The notes below the pieces were generated by a model. It saw only the letters and a list, made by a program, of their open reading frames with translations, did not search any database and was not told the origin of the DNA. A DNA stretch of 54,182 nucleotides, taken from the NCBI RefSeq assembly GCF_004634215.1, contig NZ_SMMH01000025.1, positions 1 through 54,182 of the forward strand. Reading direction: 5' to 3'. The DNA is from Deinococcus fonticola. GTDB lineage: Bacteria; Deinococcota; Deinococci; Deinococcales; Deinococcaceae. This document shows, one piece after another, positions 11,070 to 25,010 of this stretch; the first letter of the stretch is position 1, and every line of letters begins with the position of its first letter. The translations under genes were made by a program, and so were the position numbers.

Positions 11070-13097
11070 ATGAACAAAATGCTTTTCCTGGGTGCGGCCC
11101 TGCTGTGCGTGGCGGGGGCGGCACCCGTGACGTTCCAGGCGACCCCGCAGGCCCGCGCCCAGACGCCCTTTCCGGTGGTGGTGCCGCAACCGAAACAGGC
11201 GACCTATCCCACCGGTATCCTGCCCCTGACGGGCCTGAGCGTGCGCGTATTAGGCAGCGCCCCGGAGTTGACCTGGGCCGCCCGTGACCTGAAAGCCGAC
11301 TGGAACACCCGCCTGAATGCTGAACTGGGCACGTCCAGCACCGGGAAAATCGTGATCGGCACGGTGGAGAATGCCGAACTGGCCGCCAAGATCAGGACGG
11401 CGGGCCTCACGGCGTCCGGCGCGGAAGGGTACGCGCTGCTGGTGGACAGCACGGGCGCTTACGTGGTCGGGGCCGATGCGAAGGGGGCGTACTACGGCAC
11501 GCAGACCCTGCGGCAACTGCTGACCCCGCAGGGCCTCAGGTTTGCAAAGATAACTGATGCGCCCGTCCTCAAACAACGCATAGCCATGCTTTACCTCGAC
11601 CAGTACAGCAAGGACGTGAACGACAAACTGATTCCGCTGCTGGCGGGCCTGAAGTACAACAGCGTGTTGATCATGAGCAATTACGTGCAGTGGGACGTGG
11701 CGAAAGCGGGCGGCTGGGCGCACCCCGGCGGCGCGACGAAGGCCGAGGCGAAGCGCGTGGCCGAGTTGAGTCGCACTTACGGCCTGGAACCCATTCCCCT
11801 GATCGAAACGCCGGGTCATGCCGCCTGGATGTTCTACGGCGGCAAAAACCGCGACCTGGTGCAAGACCCGGACAGCAAGGAACCTTACGCTTACGACACC
11901 CTCAACCCCGAAACGTACAGCCGCGTGGTGTTCCCGGTGTTGAAGGAAGCCGTGGAGACCTTCGGTGCCAAGACCGTCCATATCGGGCACGACGAGGTGC
12001 GCAGCCGCGACCGTTTCCCCGCCCGCGAGAACGGCAAGGCGGTGGGCTATCCGAAACTCATCACGGACGACACCGTGAAACTGCGCGATTACCTGAAGAC
12101 GCTGGGGGCCGGCACCATGATGTGGCACGACTCGGCCTTCGCGGACACGGTGGTCGGCACGGTTCCCGCCGCGCTTCCCAAGGACATTCAGGTGGCGTAC
12201 TGGAATTATGACCCCGGCACCGACTTTCCTATGCTGGCGCAGATCAAGGCCGCCGGGTTCCGCACCCTGGGGGCGAGCTGGAACGAGGTCGGCAGCGCCG
12301 AAGGGCAGGCCCAGGCCGCCGCGAAAGCCGGCATCGACGGCATGATCCAGACCCGCTGGAACGGTTACTTCGGCAACCCCAGCGTGTGGGACGGCCAGGC
12401 CGACCAGGGCGTGGCCTACGTGCGCGCCGCCAATGCCTTCTGGAACCCCGCCGCCCGGGCCGTGCCGAACGCCGAGGGTCTGTACCGCGACCTCTACCAG
12501 CCCACCGCCTTTGCCTCTGCTCCCGGCTTTACCGCCGACCTGAAAGCCGCCGCCAACCGTTCCCTGACCGATTCCGACAGCAAGGGCTGGCTTCAGAAAG
12601 GGCCGGACGTCGACCTCAGCCACCTGAAAACGGGCCTGCAGAAAATCGGCGCTTACACCTTCAACGTCTCCGGCGCGGTCATGACCAGGGGCGCGCGGGC
12701 GGCCGTCAGTGACTTGCCCGCCAGCATCACACTCGATGTGAATCGCCGCGCCGACGCTGTGGCCTTCCTGCACACCACGGGCTGGGCCTCGGCGCTGCCC
12801 GCCCTGAACCGCGAGAACATCGGGCGCTACGAGGTCACCTACGCTGACGGCAGCAAGGTCACGCAGCCCCTCGAGTATGGGCGGCACATCCGCGCATGGA
12901 CGGACACCGTGAACCCCAGCATGGTCATGGCCCCCGGCTGGGTCGGTCAGACGAAAGACGGCCTGGACGTGAACGTGCCCATTTTCGAGTGGGTCAACCC
13001 TAAACCCGGCGTGACCATCCGAAGCATCACCCTGATCAGTGAGGGGAAAGCGGCGAATCCAACGCTGATTGGCCTCACCCTGATCGGCGGGCAGTAG
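11070..13097 (+). CDS. exported beta-N-acetylhexosaminidase, glycoside hydrolase family 20
   Basis: Cleaves terminal N-acetylhexosamine from glycans or peptidoglycan fragments. 675 residues. An N-terminal signal peptide (MLFLGAALLCVAGAA) precedes an N-terminal GH20b-type domain (PKQATYPTGILPLTGLSVRV, GAYYGTQTLRQLL) and the catalytic barrel beginning MLYLDQYSK. The acid/base motif VHIGHDEVRSRDRF holds the adjacent Asp-Glu pair at about residues 308-309. A C-terminal beta domain follows from about residue 530. ATG 11070 has an AGGA site eight bases upstream; ATG 11061 is also possible. The usual HxGGDE is HIGHDE here, a small deviation. Confidence 0.88.
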   Translation: MNKMLFLGAALLCVAGAAPVTFQATPQARAQTPFPVVVPQPKQATYPTGILPLTGLSVRVLGSAPELTWAARDLKADWNTRLNAELGTSSTGKIVIGTVENAELAAKIRTAGLTASGAEGYALLVDSTGAYVVGADAKGAYYGTQTLRQLLTPQGLRFAKITDAPVLKQRIAMLYLDQYSKDVNDKLIPLLAGLKYNSVLIMSNYVQWDVAKAGGWAHPGGATKAEAKRVAELSRTYGLEPIPLIETPGHAAWMFYGGKNRDLVQDPDSKEPYAYDTLNPETYSRVVFPVLKEAVETFGAKTVHIGHDEVRSRDRFPARENGKAVGYPKLITDDTVKLRDYLKTLGAGTMMWHDSAFADTVVGTVPAALPKDIQVAYWNYDPGTDFPMLAQIKAAGFRTLGASWNEVGSAEGQAQAAAKAGIDGMIQTRWNGYFGNPSVWDGQADQGVAYVRAANAFWNPAARAVPNAEGLYRDLYQPTAFASAPGFTADLKAAANRSLTDSDSKGWLQKGPDVDLSHLKTGLQKIGAYTFNVSGAVMTRGARAAVSDLPASITLDVNRRADAVAFLHTTGWASALPALNRENIGRYEVTYADGSKVTQPLEYGRHIRAWTDTVNPSMVMAPGWVGQTKDGLDVNVPIFEWVNPKPGVTIRSITLISEGKAANPTLIGLTLIGGQ

Positions 13098-13114
13098 GGG
13101 AGAGGGACGGGCTT

Positions 13115-14493
<1,379 letters not shown>

Positions 14494-14630
14494 GACGCCT
14501 CTATCATGCCGCATACGGGGCAAGCAGAACGCTGACCTGAACTGCACTTGTCATCTAAACTGCACTGGTCAGCTCGACTTGTAAGCTTGGCCCTGACCCG
14601 ACCGGCCGCGGCGCCCTATGCTGGGCGGCA

Positions 14631-15803
14631 ATGAAGCTTTCGGTACTCGGTTCGACGGGCAGCATCGGCACGCAGACACTGGACGTGGCGCGTGAGCGCG
14701 GCTGGACGGTGTGTGCGCTGGCCGCCGGGAAAAACCTTGACCTGCTGGACGCGCAGATTCGTGAGTTCCGGCCTGAACAGGTCAGCGTGGACGGCATGGT
14801 CTACGCGCAGGCCCGGGAACGCTGGCCGCAGCTGAAGGTGCTGGCTGACCCGGGTGAGGTGGCGGCCTTCCCCGCCGACGTGGTGGTCAATGCCATGAGC
14901 GGTCTTCTGGGGCTGGCCCCCACCCGCGTGGCGCTGGAACACGGTCAGGCGGTGGCACTGGCCACCAAGGAGGCCATGGTGACGGCCGCGCACCTGATCT
15001 GGGAGGCGGCTGCGCTTGGGGGCGGGCGGGTGGTGCCCATCGACTCCGAACATACCGGCGTGTACCAATGCCTGACCGGCGAGGACATGGGGGACGTGGC
15101 CGAGGTGATCCTGACCGCGTCCGGCGGCCCCTTCCGCAGCGGCCCGGCCGACCTGAGCGGCGTGACGCCCGCGCAGGCGCTGAAGCACCCGTCGTGGAGC
15201 ATGGGGCCGAAAATCACCATCGACAGCGCGACTCTCTTCAACAAGGGGCTGGAGGTGATGGAGTGCGCCAGCCTGTACGGCCTGCCGATGGGTCAGGTGG
15301 GCGTGGTCATTCACCCGCAGAGCGTCCTTCACGCGGCGGTACGCTTCCGGGACGGCAGCCTGAAAGCTCAGTTCGGCCCCACCGACATGCGCCTGCCCAT
15401 CGCTTACGCGGTCGACGCGGCCCCCAGCGGCATGCAGCGCCCCGGCGACGTGCGCGGCGCTAAACGTGGCCCGCAGGTACAGAACCACCTGGCCTGGCCC
15501 ATGCGCGGCACCTGGGAACTGCTGGAGCCTGACCTGAAGCGCTTTCCTTGCCTGGCACTGGCCTACCGCGCCGGGGAGACGGGCGGCCTGGCCCCGGTCG
15601 CCCTGAACGCCGCCGACGAGGTGGCGGTGGACGCCTTCCTGAATCACCGCATCGGCTTCACCGACATTCCCCGCCTGCTCGAAAGCGTGCTGGACAGCAC
15701 CCCCGCCGGCACCCTGACCTGGGATAGCCTGCACGACACGGACCGCTGGGCCAGAGCCGCCGCTGGCCAGTGGGTCGACACGAAAGGAAAAGTCACGCTA
15801 TGA
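14631..15803 (+). CDS. dxr: 1-deoxy-D-xylulose 5-phosphate reductoisomerase
   Basis: NADPH-dependent enzyme of the methylerythritol phosphate route to isoprenoids. 390 residues. N-terminal NADPH-binding loop [17 protein letters not shown]; substrate motifs [24 protein letters not shown] and [21 protein letters not shown] with its metal-binding residues; C-terminal [22 protein letters not shown] -10 box (14617-14622) lies eight bases before the ATG, implying a leaderless transcript. It overlaps rseP by four bases (ATGA). Confidence 0.97.
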   Translation: MKLSVLGSTGSIGTQTLDVARERGWTVCALAAGKNLDLLDAQIREFRPEQVSVDGMVYAQARERWPQLKVLADPGEVAAFPADVVVNAMSGLLGLAPTRVALEHGQAVALATKEAMVTAAHLIWEAAALGGGRVVPIDSEHTGVYQCLTGEDMGDVAEVILTASGGPFRSGPADLSGVTPAQALKHPSWSMGPKITIDSATLFNKGLEVMECASLYGLPMGQVGVVIHPQSVLHAAVRFRDGSLKAQFGPTDMRLPIAYAVDAAPSGMQRPGDVRGAKRGPQVQNHLAWPMRGTWELLEPDLKRFPCLALAYRAGETGGLAPVALNAADEVAVDAFLNHRIGFTDIPRLLESVLDSTPAGTLTWDSLHDTDRWARAAAGQWVDTKGKVTL

Positions 15804-16924
15804 ATTTCTTCCAGAGTCTCGCCGCCGTCCTCACGCCCACGGGCCTGCTGTGGACGGTCATCATCCTCGGGATCGCCACCTTCCTGCACGAGCTGGCGCA
15901 CTATGCGCTGGCCCGCTGGCAGGGCGTGCCGGTGAAGTCCTTCAGCGTGGGTATGGGGCCGGTGCTGCTGAGCCGCCGGTGGAAAGGCACCGAGTGGCGC
16001 GTCAGCGCCCTACCGCTGGGCGGGTACGTGGAAATCGACGGCATGGCCCCCGTGCCGGGCGCGGACGGCCAGATGCAGGCTCCCACCAGCGGCTATGCGG
16101 GCCTGCCCAGCCTCGGCAAGATCGCCGTGATTCTCGCCGGGCCCGTCATGAACCTGGCGCTGGCGCTGGGCCTGATGACCCTGCTGTTCACCAACCAGGG
16201 CCTGCCGGTGCCGGACCGCGTGCGCATAGAGGAGGTCGTGGCGAATTCTACCGCGCAGAACATCGGCCTGAAAAAAGGTGACGTGATCACCGCCATCGAC
16301 GGGCAGGACATCCCCCAGCTCATCACCGTGAACGGCAAGCAGCTGCCCGGCTGGCAGAGCGTGCCGGAAATCCTGAAGAAAAACGGCCCGCACACCTTCA
16401 CGCTTCAGAGAAGCGGAGTTCCTGGCCCGGTGCAGGTCGTGTTCGACTGGACGCCCAGCGTGGGCGGCAAGAAGCAACTGCTGGGCATTCGCTACAGCCC
16501 CGATGTGCAGAAAGTCGGCGCGGCGCAGGCCTTCGGCGCGTCGGTCAGCAACACGGTCCAGGCCGTTCCGCAAGTTCTCAGCGCCTTCGGCAATCTCTTC
16601 AAGCGCTTCCTGACCCTCGACCTGAGCCAGGATCAGGGGGTCAGCGGCCCCATCGGCACCGCCGAGATCGTGAGCCGCGCCGCCGCCCTCGGCCCCTGGG
16701 CGCTCGTGGAAATCGCCATCATGCTCAACCTCTCGCTGGCCTTCTTCAACCTGATTCCCATTCCCGGCCTGGACGGCGGGCGCATCCTGCTGACCCTGAT
16801 CGGGGCCATCAAGGGCAGCCCCCTCAGTTTTGCGCAGGAAAACGCCATCAACTTCGCTGGGTTCGCGTTCGTGATGATGCTGATGCTGTTCGTGATCCTG
16901 CGCGACGCCAGCCGGTTTTTCTGA
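15800..16924 (+). CDS. rseP: site-2 intramembrane metalloprotease RseP
   Basis: Membrane zinc protease that cuts transmembrane segments, usually of anti-sigma factors or leftover signal peptides. 374 residues. HELAH (residues 30-34) supplies the zinc ligands, an internal PDZ domain lies around [16 protein letters not shown], and the third ligand motif [12 protein letters not shown] is near residue 320. The start overlaps the dxr stop (ATGA). It faces cdsA, which is on the other strand; a shared hairpin lies between. Confidence 0.95.
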   Translation: MNFFQSLAAVLTPTGLLWTVIILGIATFLHELAHYALARWQGVPVKSFSVGMGPVLLSRRWKGTEWRVSALPLGGYVEIDGMAPVPGADGQMQAPTSGYAGLPSLGKIAVILAGPVMNLALALGLMTLLFTNQGLPVPDRVRIEEVVANSTAQNIGLKKGDVITAIDGQDIPQLITVNGKQLPGWQSVPEILKKNGPHTFTLQRSGVPGPVQVVFDWTPSVGGKKQLLGIRYSPDVQKVGAAQAFGASVSNTVQAVPQVLSAFGNLFKRFLTLDLSQDQGVSGPIGTAEIVSRAAALGPWALVEIAIMLNLSLAFFNLIPIPGLDGGRILLTLIGAIKGSPLSFAQENAINFAGFAFVMMLMLFVILRDASRFF

Positions 16925-16932
16925 AGAGCCAG

Positions 16933-16970
16933 AAAAAAGGGGAAGCGTTGGCGTTTGCCGTCGCTTCCCC
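16933..16970 (-). terminator. intrinsic terminator between rseP and cdsA
   Basis: GGGGAAGCG (16939-16947) pairs with CGCTTCCCC (16962-16970). On the minus strand six T follow (16933-16938), so it ends the cdsA transcript; it may also slow the rseP transcript. Confidence 0.8.
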
Positions 16971-16985
16971 TCCCCATGCTGGGGC

Positions 16986-17816
<831 letters not shown>

Positions 17817-17949
17817 GCGGCCCTCTGCGGCGGATTCGTGAGGCGGCCTGGCAGGGCTTCGCCAGTCCGGGCAGAACATAGAGCGCGGATCGTAGAGCGT
17901 GGTTTTTGCCCACGTGCCACGATCCACAGTCCATGATCAGGCGCGGCCG

Positions 17950-18501
17950 TCACCCTAGGATTTCCTGCTCCTTCTTTTGCAGCACGGCGTCGACCTTGGC
18001 AATGAACTCGTCGGTGATCTTCTGCACGTCCGCTTCGCCGCGTTTCACGTCGTCCTCGCCGATGCCCTCGATCTTCTTGACCTCGTCCAGCGCGTGCTTA
18101 CGCAGGTTGCGCACGGCCACGCGGGCGTCCTCGGCGTAGTTCTTGGCGTTCTTCACCATTTCCTTGCGGCGTTCCTCGGTCAGCATGGGCACGCTGATGA
18201 AGATGGTGTCGCCCTTGTTGTTGGGGTTCAGGCCCAGGTCGCTGTCGCGGATGGCCTTCTCGATGGGGTTCAGCGCCCCTCGGTCCCACGGCGTGATCAC
18301 CAGCGTGCGGGCGTCCGGCGTGGTGATGCTGGCCACCTGATCGATGGGCATGGTGCTGCCGTAGTAGTCCACCACGATCTTTTTCAGGATGCCGGGGTTG
18401 GCGCGCCCGGTGCGCAGCACGCCCAGGTTACTTTCCAGGGACTCGATCGCTTTGCCCATCTTCGCGCGGGCATCACTCTGAATGTGTTTCATATCGGCCA
18501 T
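17950..18501 (-). CDS. frr: ribosome recycling factor
   Basis: Splits the post-termination ribosome with EF-G. 183 residues of the normal length with the signature [20 protein letters not shown] and the C-terminal [19 protein letters not shown] strong AGGAGG ribosome-binding site is six to seven bases upstream. A TAGAAT -10 box at 18532-18537 suggests its own promoter in addition to readthrough from pyrH. Confidence 0.97.
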   Translation of the reverse strand: MADMKHIQSDARAKMGKAIESLESNLGVLRTGRANPGILKKIVVDYYGSTMPIDQVASITTPDARTLVITPWDRGALNPIEKAIRDSDLGLNPNNKGDTIFISVPMLTEERRKEMVKNAKNYAEDARVAVRNLRKHALDEVKKIEGIGEDDVKRGEADVQKITDEFIAKVDAVLQKKEQEILG

Positions 18502-18531
18502 GACGGGCCTCCTTAAAAGGGAATCGGGGGC

Positions 18532-18537
18532 ATTCTA
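18532..18537 (-). promoter_or_regulatory. -10 box of a candidate frr promoter
   Basis: TAGAAT on the minus strand, about 30 bases before the frr ATG; no clear -35 box. The predicted leader is about 24 bases and holds the AGGAGG site. Confidence 0.45.
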
Positions 18538-18641
18538 GCGTGTGGCGCGCTCAGCCGTAGGAAGTAAGGGGACGGGGACAGTGGAAAAACCGGGCAGGGG
18601 TCGGGGCCCTTGCCTTTGCCCCCACTCGCCGCTGCCCACTC

Positions 18642-19352
<711 letters not shown>

Positions 19353-19465
19353 TCACCTCAGGCGGTGTGGTGTGGGTTATGGGCATGATCCATTCCACAA
19401 CCGACACCCAATAAAAATTCCCGGCAGCGCGGGCCACCGGGTGGGAAAGGGAAATGCAGGCCCGT

Positions 19466-19490
19466 AAAAAAGGCGGCCTTGACGCCGCCT
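19466..19490 (-). terminator. intrinsic terminator of tsf
   Basis: AGGCGGC (19471-19477) pairs with GCCGCCT (19484-19490), loop CTTGAC, followed by six T on the minus strand (19466-19471). It separates rpsB-tsf from pyrH. Confidence 0.85.
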
Positions 19491-19496
19491 GTGGTA

Positions 19497-20291
<795 letters not shown>

Positions 20292-20408
20292 GTTCGTTTC
20301 CTCCAGTGTGGTGAAGTGTTTCCCTGATTGTGTTTCCCTGATTTCCGGCAAGTGGGGCGGCCAACTGCTTCCCGCTGACACGCCCCACCGAGTTACGCGA
20401 CTTTTCGC

Positions 20409-21191
<783 letters not shown>

Positions 21192-21334
21192 GACTGCTCC
21201 TTAGCGTTGATGTGGGAAAAAGTTTGCCTTCCACGCGCCAACCTACACGCCGTCTATCAGCTTTCAGTCGGGCCACCGCACGACGCTTGAGCGTGCGGGG
21301 CCGCCTTCACGGGGGCACCCAAACGAAGAGTTTA
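21192..21334 (-). promoter_or_regulatory. rpsB promoter and structured leader
   Basis: An extended -10 box, TGGTAAACT (core TAAACT 21329-21334), gives a leader of about 130 bases. It contains a perfect seven-base stem CCGCACG/CGTGCGG (21276-21282 with 21292-21298). This could be an S2 autoregulatory leader; no known family was recognised. Confidence 0.45.
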
Positions 21335-21417
21335 CCAGAAAAATCCTGCCATGCAGGAAGGCGGGAAAGCCTGGCGCTGCCAGTCGGTTCCTGAAGAGTG
21401 GCGAAGAGCCGCGCCGT

Positions 21418-22761
21418 TCAACCGGAAGAGGACTTCAGGCTGTGGCGGCCTCTTTTCCTCGGCGAGTACGCGCGCCGCAGGCCGAGCAGCACCAGCGACG
21501 CGACCGGCAACCAGATCAGCTCCGCTCCGCGCCCAGGCGGCTCATCTGGCCAGTGGTAGGCCGCGGCGACACTGCGCAGGATCTCCTGCGTCAGGGCCTC
21601 ACCGTTCTCGCCGTTGGTCATGACCACGGCGCCCTGTCCGGTGCGGGGATATATGACAGCCACGGCCCGGTAGCCCTGATTGATACCGGTGTGACCGAAG
21701 GAAAACGCCTGTCCACGCCCGCGCAACTTCAGGCCCAGGCCATAGGCGTGGCCGGAGTACCAGCGGGCCAGGCCGGGCGTGTGGTCGGTCAGCATTTCAC
21801 GCATGGTCGCCTGGTTCAGCAGCGCATTGTTCGCCGCGTTGGCCGAGCCGGAGAGGGCCAGCAGCCAGCGGGCCAGATCACTGGGCGTGGACCACAGGCC
21901 CGCTGCGGCCAGTTCCGGGTAGGTGTGCCAGCGGCCCGGCAGTGGCTGGCCGGCGGCGCTGTGCGCCTCGGCGGCTCGCTGACGCCAGGCCTCCGGCAGG
22001 GGGGACGTGAACGTACTGTGCGTCATGCCCAGCGGTTGCAACAGTCGGCGCTGCATCAGGTTCGGGAAGGGTTCGCCGCCCGTTTCCTGCAAAAGGAGTT
22101 GCAGCACCTCGTAGCCACCGCCCGAGTAGGCGTAGGCGCGTCCGGCGGGGTGTTCGACCCTGACGGCCGGGGAGGTCGCCGGCGCCGCGCCCCGCAGAAC
22201 GTCAAGGAGCGTGGGAACAGGCTGACCTGCCGGATAGCCGAGGTAACCGGGAACGCCAATCCCGGCCGTGTGAGACAGCAGTTGCCGCAGGGTAACGTCA
22301 GCGGACAGGTCGGGCGAAGCTGCCGGGACTTTCCAGGAGCGCAGGGTGTCGTTGACGGGCCTGTCGAGCGAAAGTCGGCCATCCTGCACGAAGGTCATGG
22401 CGGCGGTGGCGGTCACGGCCTTGCTGATGGACGCCGCCTGAAACAGCGTCTCGGTGCTCACTCGGGCGTCATTGCCGGCGTGCAGGAAACCGTACCCCCT
22501 GGCCCACGCGACGCGTCCCCCGTCTATGACGGCCAGGCTGACTCCCGGCACGTGGTAGAAGGCCATTCTGTCCGTCAAGGACAGCTTCGCCTGCTGGCTG
22601 GGCTTCCACCATGAGCGCGGGGCGGGCCGCAGACCGCGCTCCACGTCCAACTGCTGCTGGGCCAGCTGCTGGGGTGGCCTGGCCCATGCGCTCAGCAGGA
22701 GTGCGGTGCTCAGGGCAGCCAGCAGGACGAAAGACCGGATTGACCAGCGTGGATTCGACAT
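21418..22761 (-). CDS. serine hydrolase of the class C beta-lactamase/penicillin-binding family
   Basis: 447 residues. An N-terminal hydrophobic helix (FVLLAALSTALLLSAWA) should act as signal or anchor, and the C-terminus has another (LIWLPVASLVLLGLRRAY). The catalytic SISK (S111, K114) lies in TLFQAASISKAVTATA, the Tyr motif in YSGGGYEV, and the third motif as GHTG in FSFGHTGINQGY. Such proteins include esterases, D-aminopeptidases and beta-lactamases; substrate cannot be told. The start is set by a GGTGG ribosome-binding site before the ATG at 22761. It follows the next gene by 13 bases and is probably cotranscribed. Confidence 0.85.
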   Translation of the reverse strand: MSNPRWSIRSFVLLAALSTALLLSAWARPPQQLAQQQLDVERGLRPAPRSWWKPSQQAKLSLTDRMAFYHVPGVSLAVIDGGRVAWARGYGFLHAGNDARVSTETLFQAASISKAVTATAAMTFVQDGRLSLDRPVNDTLRSWKVPAASPDLSADVTLRQLLSHTAGIGVPGYLGYPAGQPVPTLLDVLRGAAPATSPAVRVEHPAGRAYAYSGGGYEVLQLLLQETGGEPFPNLMQRRLLQPLGMTHSTFTSPLPEAWRQRAAEAHSAAGQPLPGRWHTYPELAAAGLWSTPSDLARWLLALSGSANAANNALLNQATMREMLTDHTPGLARWYSGHAYGLGLKLRGRGQAFSFGHTGINQGYRAVAVIYPRTGQGAVVMTNGENGEALTQEILRSVAAAYHWPDEPPGRGAELIWLPVASLVLLGLRRAYSPRKRGRHSLKSSSG

Positions 22762-22774
22762 CTTTGCACCACCT

Positions 22775-24181
22775 TCATTGAAAGGAATAAGGGCGGGCCG
22801 CGCACTGCGTTTCTGGCGGCCTGGACGGGTCATCGAGGAAACCGAGGAGCAGCTGTAGGCCGCACTCGCTTTTGCCATTCATGTGCCCACCCTGCTCAAA
22901 AATCACGTGGGTCGAGGGAGAGAAGCGGGCTGCGACCGCCTGCGCCGTTTCGGGTGGCGTCACCGAGTCGTAACGGCCCGACAACAGCAGGGTGGGCACC
23001 TTGGCCCGGATAGGCGCCTGAGCGTCTGCCGGAGCGCCCAGCCCGAGGTCACGGCACAGCCTGTACATGGCCACGGTGGCTGCTGCCCGGTGTTGAAAAA
23101 CAGGCAGCAGCCCGGACTGAATTCCCTGCTCGGGAAGCCGGGTATCCTGGCAGCTCACGGCGGCGTACACACCCGGATCGACGGTATTGCCGCCTTCGTT
23201 CGCAGCGCTTTTCACGAGAGAGTCGAGTGTTGTGCGGTCTTTCGCTGGCCCGCTGCGCAGCATTTCGTCTATGGCCTGCATGTCTCGCGGTGAATAGCCG
23301 GTGTCCCAGAGGGCCGAGAGCAGCACGCTGCCCTTCAGGGGCAAGGGTCGCTGAACCCCGAGCACCTCACCGGGAAAAGTCAGGTTCAGGGCGCCCAGTT
23401 CGTTCGCCGCCTGCTGAATTCGGGTGGGGTAGTCACCGTCGGGGCAGTGGCCGGCCGCTGCACAGACCTGTCCGAAGCTGCTCAAGGTCTTCTGGAAGTG
23501 CTGCGGCTGCGTGACGAACGGGTTCACGGCGGGGTCGACCACACCGTCGAGCACCAGACTCCGCACAAACTCCGGGTGGCGCTTCACGACTTCCTGAGCG
23601 GTGCGCGTGCCGTAGCTCAGGCCGTACAGGTTGACCTGCTGATACCCCAGGGCACGCGCCAGCGAGACGATGTCCTCCGCATTGCTGCGCGTGTTCAGGG
23701 TCGCGGGGGCGTTTCCGTTGGCTTTCATGGCGTTCAGGCAGTCCCGCACCTGCCCCTCGAATTCCTGCGGGGCCAACTCGGCGGTCAACAGGCGAATGTG
23801 GCACGTGGTCTGCGGCCCCTCGCGGCTTTCCCCGACGCCCCGTTGATCGTAGAAAATGAGGTCGTGCAGCGGCCGCCTGCCGCTTTCCCTGAAAAGCTTT
23901 TCCAGGCGGCGCGGCCACCCGCCTGTCCGGCCCCCCGGCCCGCCCGGAATCACGACGGTCGCCACCGCTGACTTTGAACGGCCCGGTAAAACCGCGAAGG
24001 CCAGCGGGAGGGTGGCCCCTTGCGGCTGGGCATACTGCTTTGACACCTGGATTTTGCCGCAGGCCCGAACGGCACCCCTCGGCAACCCGAAAGGACAAGG
24101 CCTGAACAGCTGTTCCCGCACACACGCAGTCAGGAACAACCCCAGCAGCGCCCCACTGCCAAGAGCAACTTTGAGCGGCAT
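22775..24181 (-). CDS. exported alpha/beta-hydrolase with TAP-like C-terminus
   Basis: 468 residues. MPLKVALGSGALLGLFLTAC looks like a lipoprotein signal peptide (lipobox LTAC). The body has the oxyanion region VVIPGGPGGRTG, the nucleophile elbow GLSYG, an acidic residue in LLSGRYDSVTPPE and a His in FEQGGHMNG, as in tripeptidyl/prolyl aminopeptidase-like hydrolases (SlpD/Tap family). ATG 24181 starts the signal peptide; the longer frame to 24550 is antisense overlap with the next gene. First gene of a pair with the serine hydrolase, and divergent from the HTH gene at 24305. Confidence 0.85.
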   Translation of the reverse strand: MPLKVALGSGALLGLFLTACVREQLFRPCPFGLPRGAVRACGKIQVSKQYAQPQGATLPLAFAVLPGRSKSAVATVVIPGGPGGRTGGWPRRLEKLFRESGRRPLHDLIFYDQRGVGESREGPQTTCHIRLLTAELAPQEFEGQVRDCLNAMKANGNAPATLNTRSNAEDIVSLARALGYQQVNLYGLSYGTRTAQEVVKRHPEFVRSLVLDGVVDPAVNPFVTQPQHFQKTLSSFGQVCAAAGHCPDGDYPTRIQQAANELGALNLTFPGEVLGVQRPLPLKGSVLLSALWDTGYSPRDMQAIDEMLRSGPAKDRTTLDSLVKSAANEGGNTVDPGVYAAVSCQDTRLPEQGIQSGLLPVFQHRAAATVAMYRLCRDLGLGAPADAQAPIRAKVPTLLLSGRYDSVTPPETAQAVAARFSPSTHVIFEQGGHMNGKSECGLQLLLGFLDDPSRPPETQCAARPYSFQ

Positions 24182-24304
24182 CGACACGCTGGTAGTGTGG
24201 TTGGGCAACGACTTGAAAAACCACCCCGAAATTGGAGCTGTGCCTGTCAGTGCATCCTGCAAAGTCATTCCCACCCTATGCCATGAGCGGCTAACCTGAA
24301 CGGC

Positions 24305-24925
24305 GTGTCTACCGCTCACGTCGCCACGGCCCCACAGGCCAAACTGCTGCTCGCGGTGGAGTTGCGGCCCCTGCTGAACCTGCTGATGCGTGAACCGCGC
24401 ACGGTGACCGAGGCGGCCGTTGCCCTCGGCATGAACGTTCAGCGTACCCATTACCTCATGGGGAAACTCCTGAAAGCCGGGGTGGCCGAAGTGGCCGCGG
24501 AACGTCGCCGCAGCGGCCCACCCGTGAAGGTGTACCGCGTACCGCCCCACTGGTTCATTCCCTTAGAGTCGACGAGTGCCGAGTCACTGGAAGCCTTCGT
24601 GAACGCGCAGGTTCAACCCCGCATAGAGAAGCTGGTGCGCGAAATCCTGCAGGTGTTCAGGCAGCGCCGCAGCGAACAGCAGGGGTTCTGGCTGTCGGAC
24701 GGCAACCTCAGCCTCGGGGACGTGAATGGGGCCGCGCAAGACCTCTGGGAAGGCCAGGAGCCCGTGGTCTTCACGCTTGGGCAGGTCCGGGTGTCACGCA
24801 CCAGGGCCACCGAATTCAAACGGCAGTTGATTGCGATGACTCAGGAATTCGAGCAGGCTCCGGACGAGCAGGCGGCGGTCTACCGCTTCGCGGTCATGGT
24901 CGTGCGCGATCAGGAAACTGGCTGA
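24305..24925 (+). CDS. winged-helix transcriptional regulator
   Basis: 206 residues. The N-terminal half reads as a winged helix: LRPLLNLLMREPRTVTEAAV, then GMNVQRTHYLMGKLLKAGVAEV and a wing ERRRSGPPVKVYRV, close to ArsR-like or DUF5937-type folds. The C-terminal half is a helical region of unknown role. GTG start with TAACCT (24292-24297) seven bases upstream, so leaderless. It is divergent from the two hydrolases and could control them; this is inference from gene order. Confidence 0.75.
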   Translation: MSTAHVATAPQAKLLLAVELRPLLNLLMREPRTVTEAAVALGMNVQRTHYLMGKLLKAGVAEVAAERRRSGPPVKVYRVPPHWFIPLESTSAESLEAFVNAQVQPRIEKLVREILQVFRQRRSEQQGFWLSDGNLSLGDVNGAAQDLWEGQEPVVFTLGQVRVSRTRATEFKRQLIAMTQEFEQAPDEQAAVYRFAVMVVRDQETG

Positions 24926-25010
24926 CGCCGTTGAAGAAGTTGACCGGAGTTCGCGCGGAACGCTCCGGCTAATTAGCTTCCTGCGCCGTGGAACAGCGTA
25001 AACTCGCCGG

